Source: Conchocele bisecta
Lineage: Eukaryota; Mollusca; Bivalvia; Lucinida; Thyasiridae
Length of the DNA stretch: 64,000 bases
NCBI GenBank assembly: GCA_029237695.1
Contig: CM055279.1
Span: 61,387,586 to 61,451,585 of the forward strand
Reading direction: 5' to 3'
The notes below the pieces were generated by a model. That model was not told where the DNA came from, made no database searches, and was given only the letters and a program-made list of their open reading frames with translations. Made by a program: the position numbers and the translations under genes. The number at the start of each line of letters is the position of its first letter. The first letter of the stretch is position 1. Of this stretch, positions 62,728-64,000 are shown one piece after another.

Positions 62728-62930
62728 CTGTAACACATCGGCACGTGGGTAACTACAACAAGCTGTAGGAACAATTAAAGGCACTGCGTAATAATAGCAA
62801 CAGCAGCATCTGTCTGTAACATGACAGTAACACATGGGCACATGGGTAACTACAACAAGCTGTAGAAACCATTAAAGGCACTGTGTAATAATAGCAACAG
62901 CAGCGTCTGTCTGTAACACATCACATGACA
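62728..62930 (-). repeat. ~100-bp tandem repeat copying the exon 1 acceptor
   Basis: The unit has cacatgggtaactacaacaa, ttaaaggcactg and taatagcaacagcagc. On the minus strand the repeat boundaries contain gatgtgttacagacag (at about 62907-62926) and catgttacagacagatg (about 62805-62822), the same acceptor sequence used before exon 1. Confidence 0.8.
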
Positions 62931-62949
62931 GTAAGATTTAACAACTTGT

Positions 62950-63131
62950 AATAACCATTAATACTTACAATATTGAATTAAATTTTCTCATCTGCTGTTT
63001 TTTGTTCCCTATTTTCCACTGTTCTAATCAAAAACATAGTTTGACAGCACTTTAGAATCATTTCCAATGGAAATGATTCAAAATTGCTGCCAAAACATAC
63101 GTTCATTGAGAAAGAAGATACTGTCTGCGAT
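62950..63131. repeat. Family B fold-back
   Basis: ttttctcatctgctgttttt arm, agtttgacagcactttagaa hairpin, and a decayed right end gaagatactgtctgcga. Confidence 0.72.
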
Positions 63132-63199
63132 GCACCGGATCATGGGAAAACTATAAGCTGTAGTAGCCATTAAATGCACTGCTTAAACCTATCTACACA

Positions 63200-63407
63200 A
63201 CAGACCTCTATAGCAGTGTTTGCAAACAGTGTAGATCCAGATGAGATGGCTCGAAACGAGCCATCTCATCTGGATCTACATTGTTTGCAAACAGGATCTG
63301 CACTTTTTGGCAAATAATTTTCATATTTTTCAGAGTAAAAAACTCATCCCCTTTATAAAATGGACTAGTCAGAAATCATTCTGTGATGACTGGATTGGTC
63401 AGAGTAT
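63200..63407. repeat. Fold-back repeat I
   Basis: gtttgcaaacagtgtagatc-cagatgagatggctcg pairs with its complement; the tail ctgtgatgactggattggtc follows. Confidence 0.8.
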
Positions 63408-63862
63408 TAAAGGTACATGCCCACTCAGTTGGGGGTTATAGTATAGGGAGACAGATAGTTTTGTTCATTACACTCTTGCAAATTATTTGCACAGGTTTCA
63501 CTGTAATCAACTCCTTACAAATAATACACGGTGAAGAGAACACCCGTAATTGTGCGCCTGTTTTCTTGGAAACCACGAGCTACCATGCAAAATGTTTTTA
63601 TTACAGTCAAAATAACGTTATTTGAAAATTTGGAAAGGGTCTTGACTAATCTAGAATGTTAATGTCATTGAACACATTCCAAACATGCACTCAAATATAT
63701 CTGGTTCATAGAAACAGCTGCGTAATTTGGATTTCAAAAAGTTTACATGACGTCACAACGAAGGAAAATGCGTCATTGTATAACTATTCATGTATAATCT
63801 CAAAAATAGACTAAATGTGCATATATATCCGCCGTGTAAGTGTAATAAATAGGATATTCCAT
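63408..63862. repeat. Family E left end, then unrecognised sequence
   Basis: ttaaaggtacatgcccactc at 63408, continuing ttatagtatagggagacaga as in the copy at 37428, then no partner end. 63530-63860 shows nothing. Confidence 0.55.
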
Positions 63863-64000
63863 AGTACATGTTTGAATAGCGGAAATAATACACTCGTGTC
63901 CATAGGCGTCCGTGCAAGCAACTCGTTCGCTACGCTCACTTGTTGCTTACGCAGAAGCTGACGCACACTCGTGTATTATTTCCCGCTATTCAAAATGTAC
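63863..64000. repeat. Large palindrome cut by the window end
   Basis: gtacatgtttgaatagcgga-aataatacactcgtgt pairs with acactcgtgtattatttccc-gctattcaaaatgtac. The middle has a second small palindrome (gcaagcaactcgttc with acttgttgcttac). Confidence 0.85.

Overview
The window is animal nuclear DNA. It has GC-rich coding exons with GT-AG boundaries inside very large AT-rich introns packed with short interspersed, fold-back and tandem repeats. The repeats (tRNA-headed SINEs, a ~160 bp satellite ending in a gggggcata hairpin, a gagggccatgatggccct element, a gttatgctccgga repeat) are of kinds I associate with bivalve molluscs. I therefore infer a bivalve, species undetermined. I found no bacterial-type operon, no functional rRNA or tRNA gene, no CRISPR array and no intact transposase or reverse transcriptase.  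ONE GENE spans most of the window on the minus strand: the C-terminal part of a kinesin-3 motor of the UNC-104/KIF1A/KIF1B family. I resolved 19 coding exons from 62727 down to 11963. Their lengths and phases join without a break into 893 complete codons. They cover the [10 protein letters not shown] block, the [16 protein letters not shown] block, the long KIF1-specific region (DUF3694-type), a serine-rich linker and a C-terminal lipid-binding PH domain. The motor and FHA domains must lie beyond base 64000. The last few residues and stop codon were not found. Residue numbers below count from the first full codon of exon 1.  LAYOUT. 1-11962: sequence past exon 19, all repeats. 11963-17881: exons 19-15, including a 2.2 kb 33-bp minisatellite. 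18427-29342: exons 14-9. 29343-39981: a 10.6 kb intron. 39982-46364: exons 8-5. 46365-59486: a 13 kb intron made of nested repeats. 59487-62727: exons 4-1. 62728-64000: intron upstream of exon 1.  REPEAT FAMILIES (my labels). Fold-back: A (GTAGCC ends, core aatgtaataaattcagta), B (ttaaccctta ends, gtcgtctgctg), C (gggccgtttcactaaactt), D (tgtttcacgaaac), E (ttaaaggtacatgcccact), F (gtccagc-gtgg), G (gtgactggagaaatggggctta), K (cttatctggagctctg). SINE-like: two tRNA-headed copies plus J (gttgataggccgttaaacccc tail). HS: ~155-167 bp gaccttgacc satellite elements, probably Helentron-like.  MAIN OBSERVATION. Many exon-intron junctions of this gene have been copied into the adjoining intron, sometimes as long arrays. 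Exons 4, 5, 7, 15 and 16 have downstream copies of their 3' end with the splice donor, and exon 1 has upstream copies of its acceptor. Arrays also start within tens of bases of the acceptors of exons 6, 9, 14 and 18.
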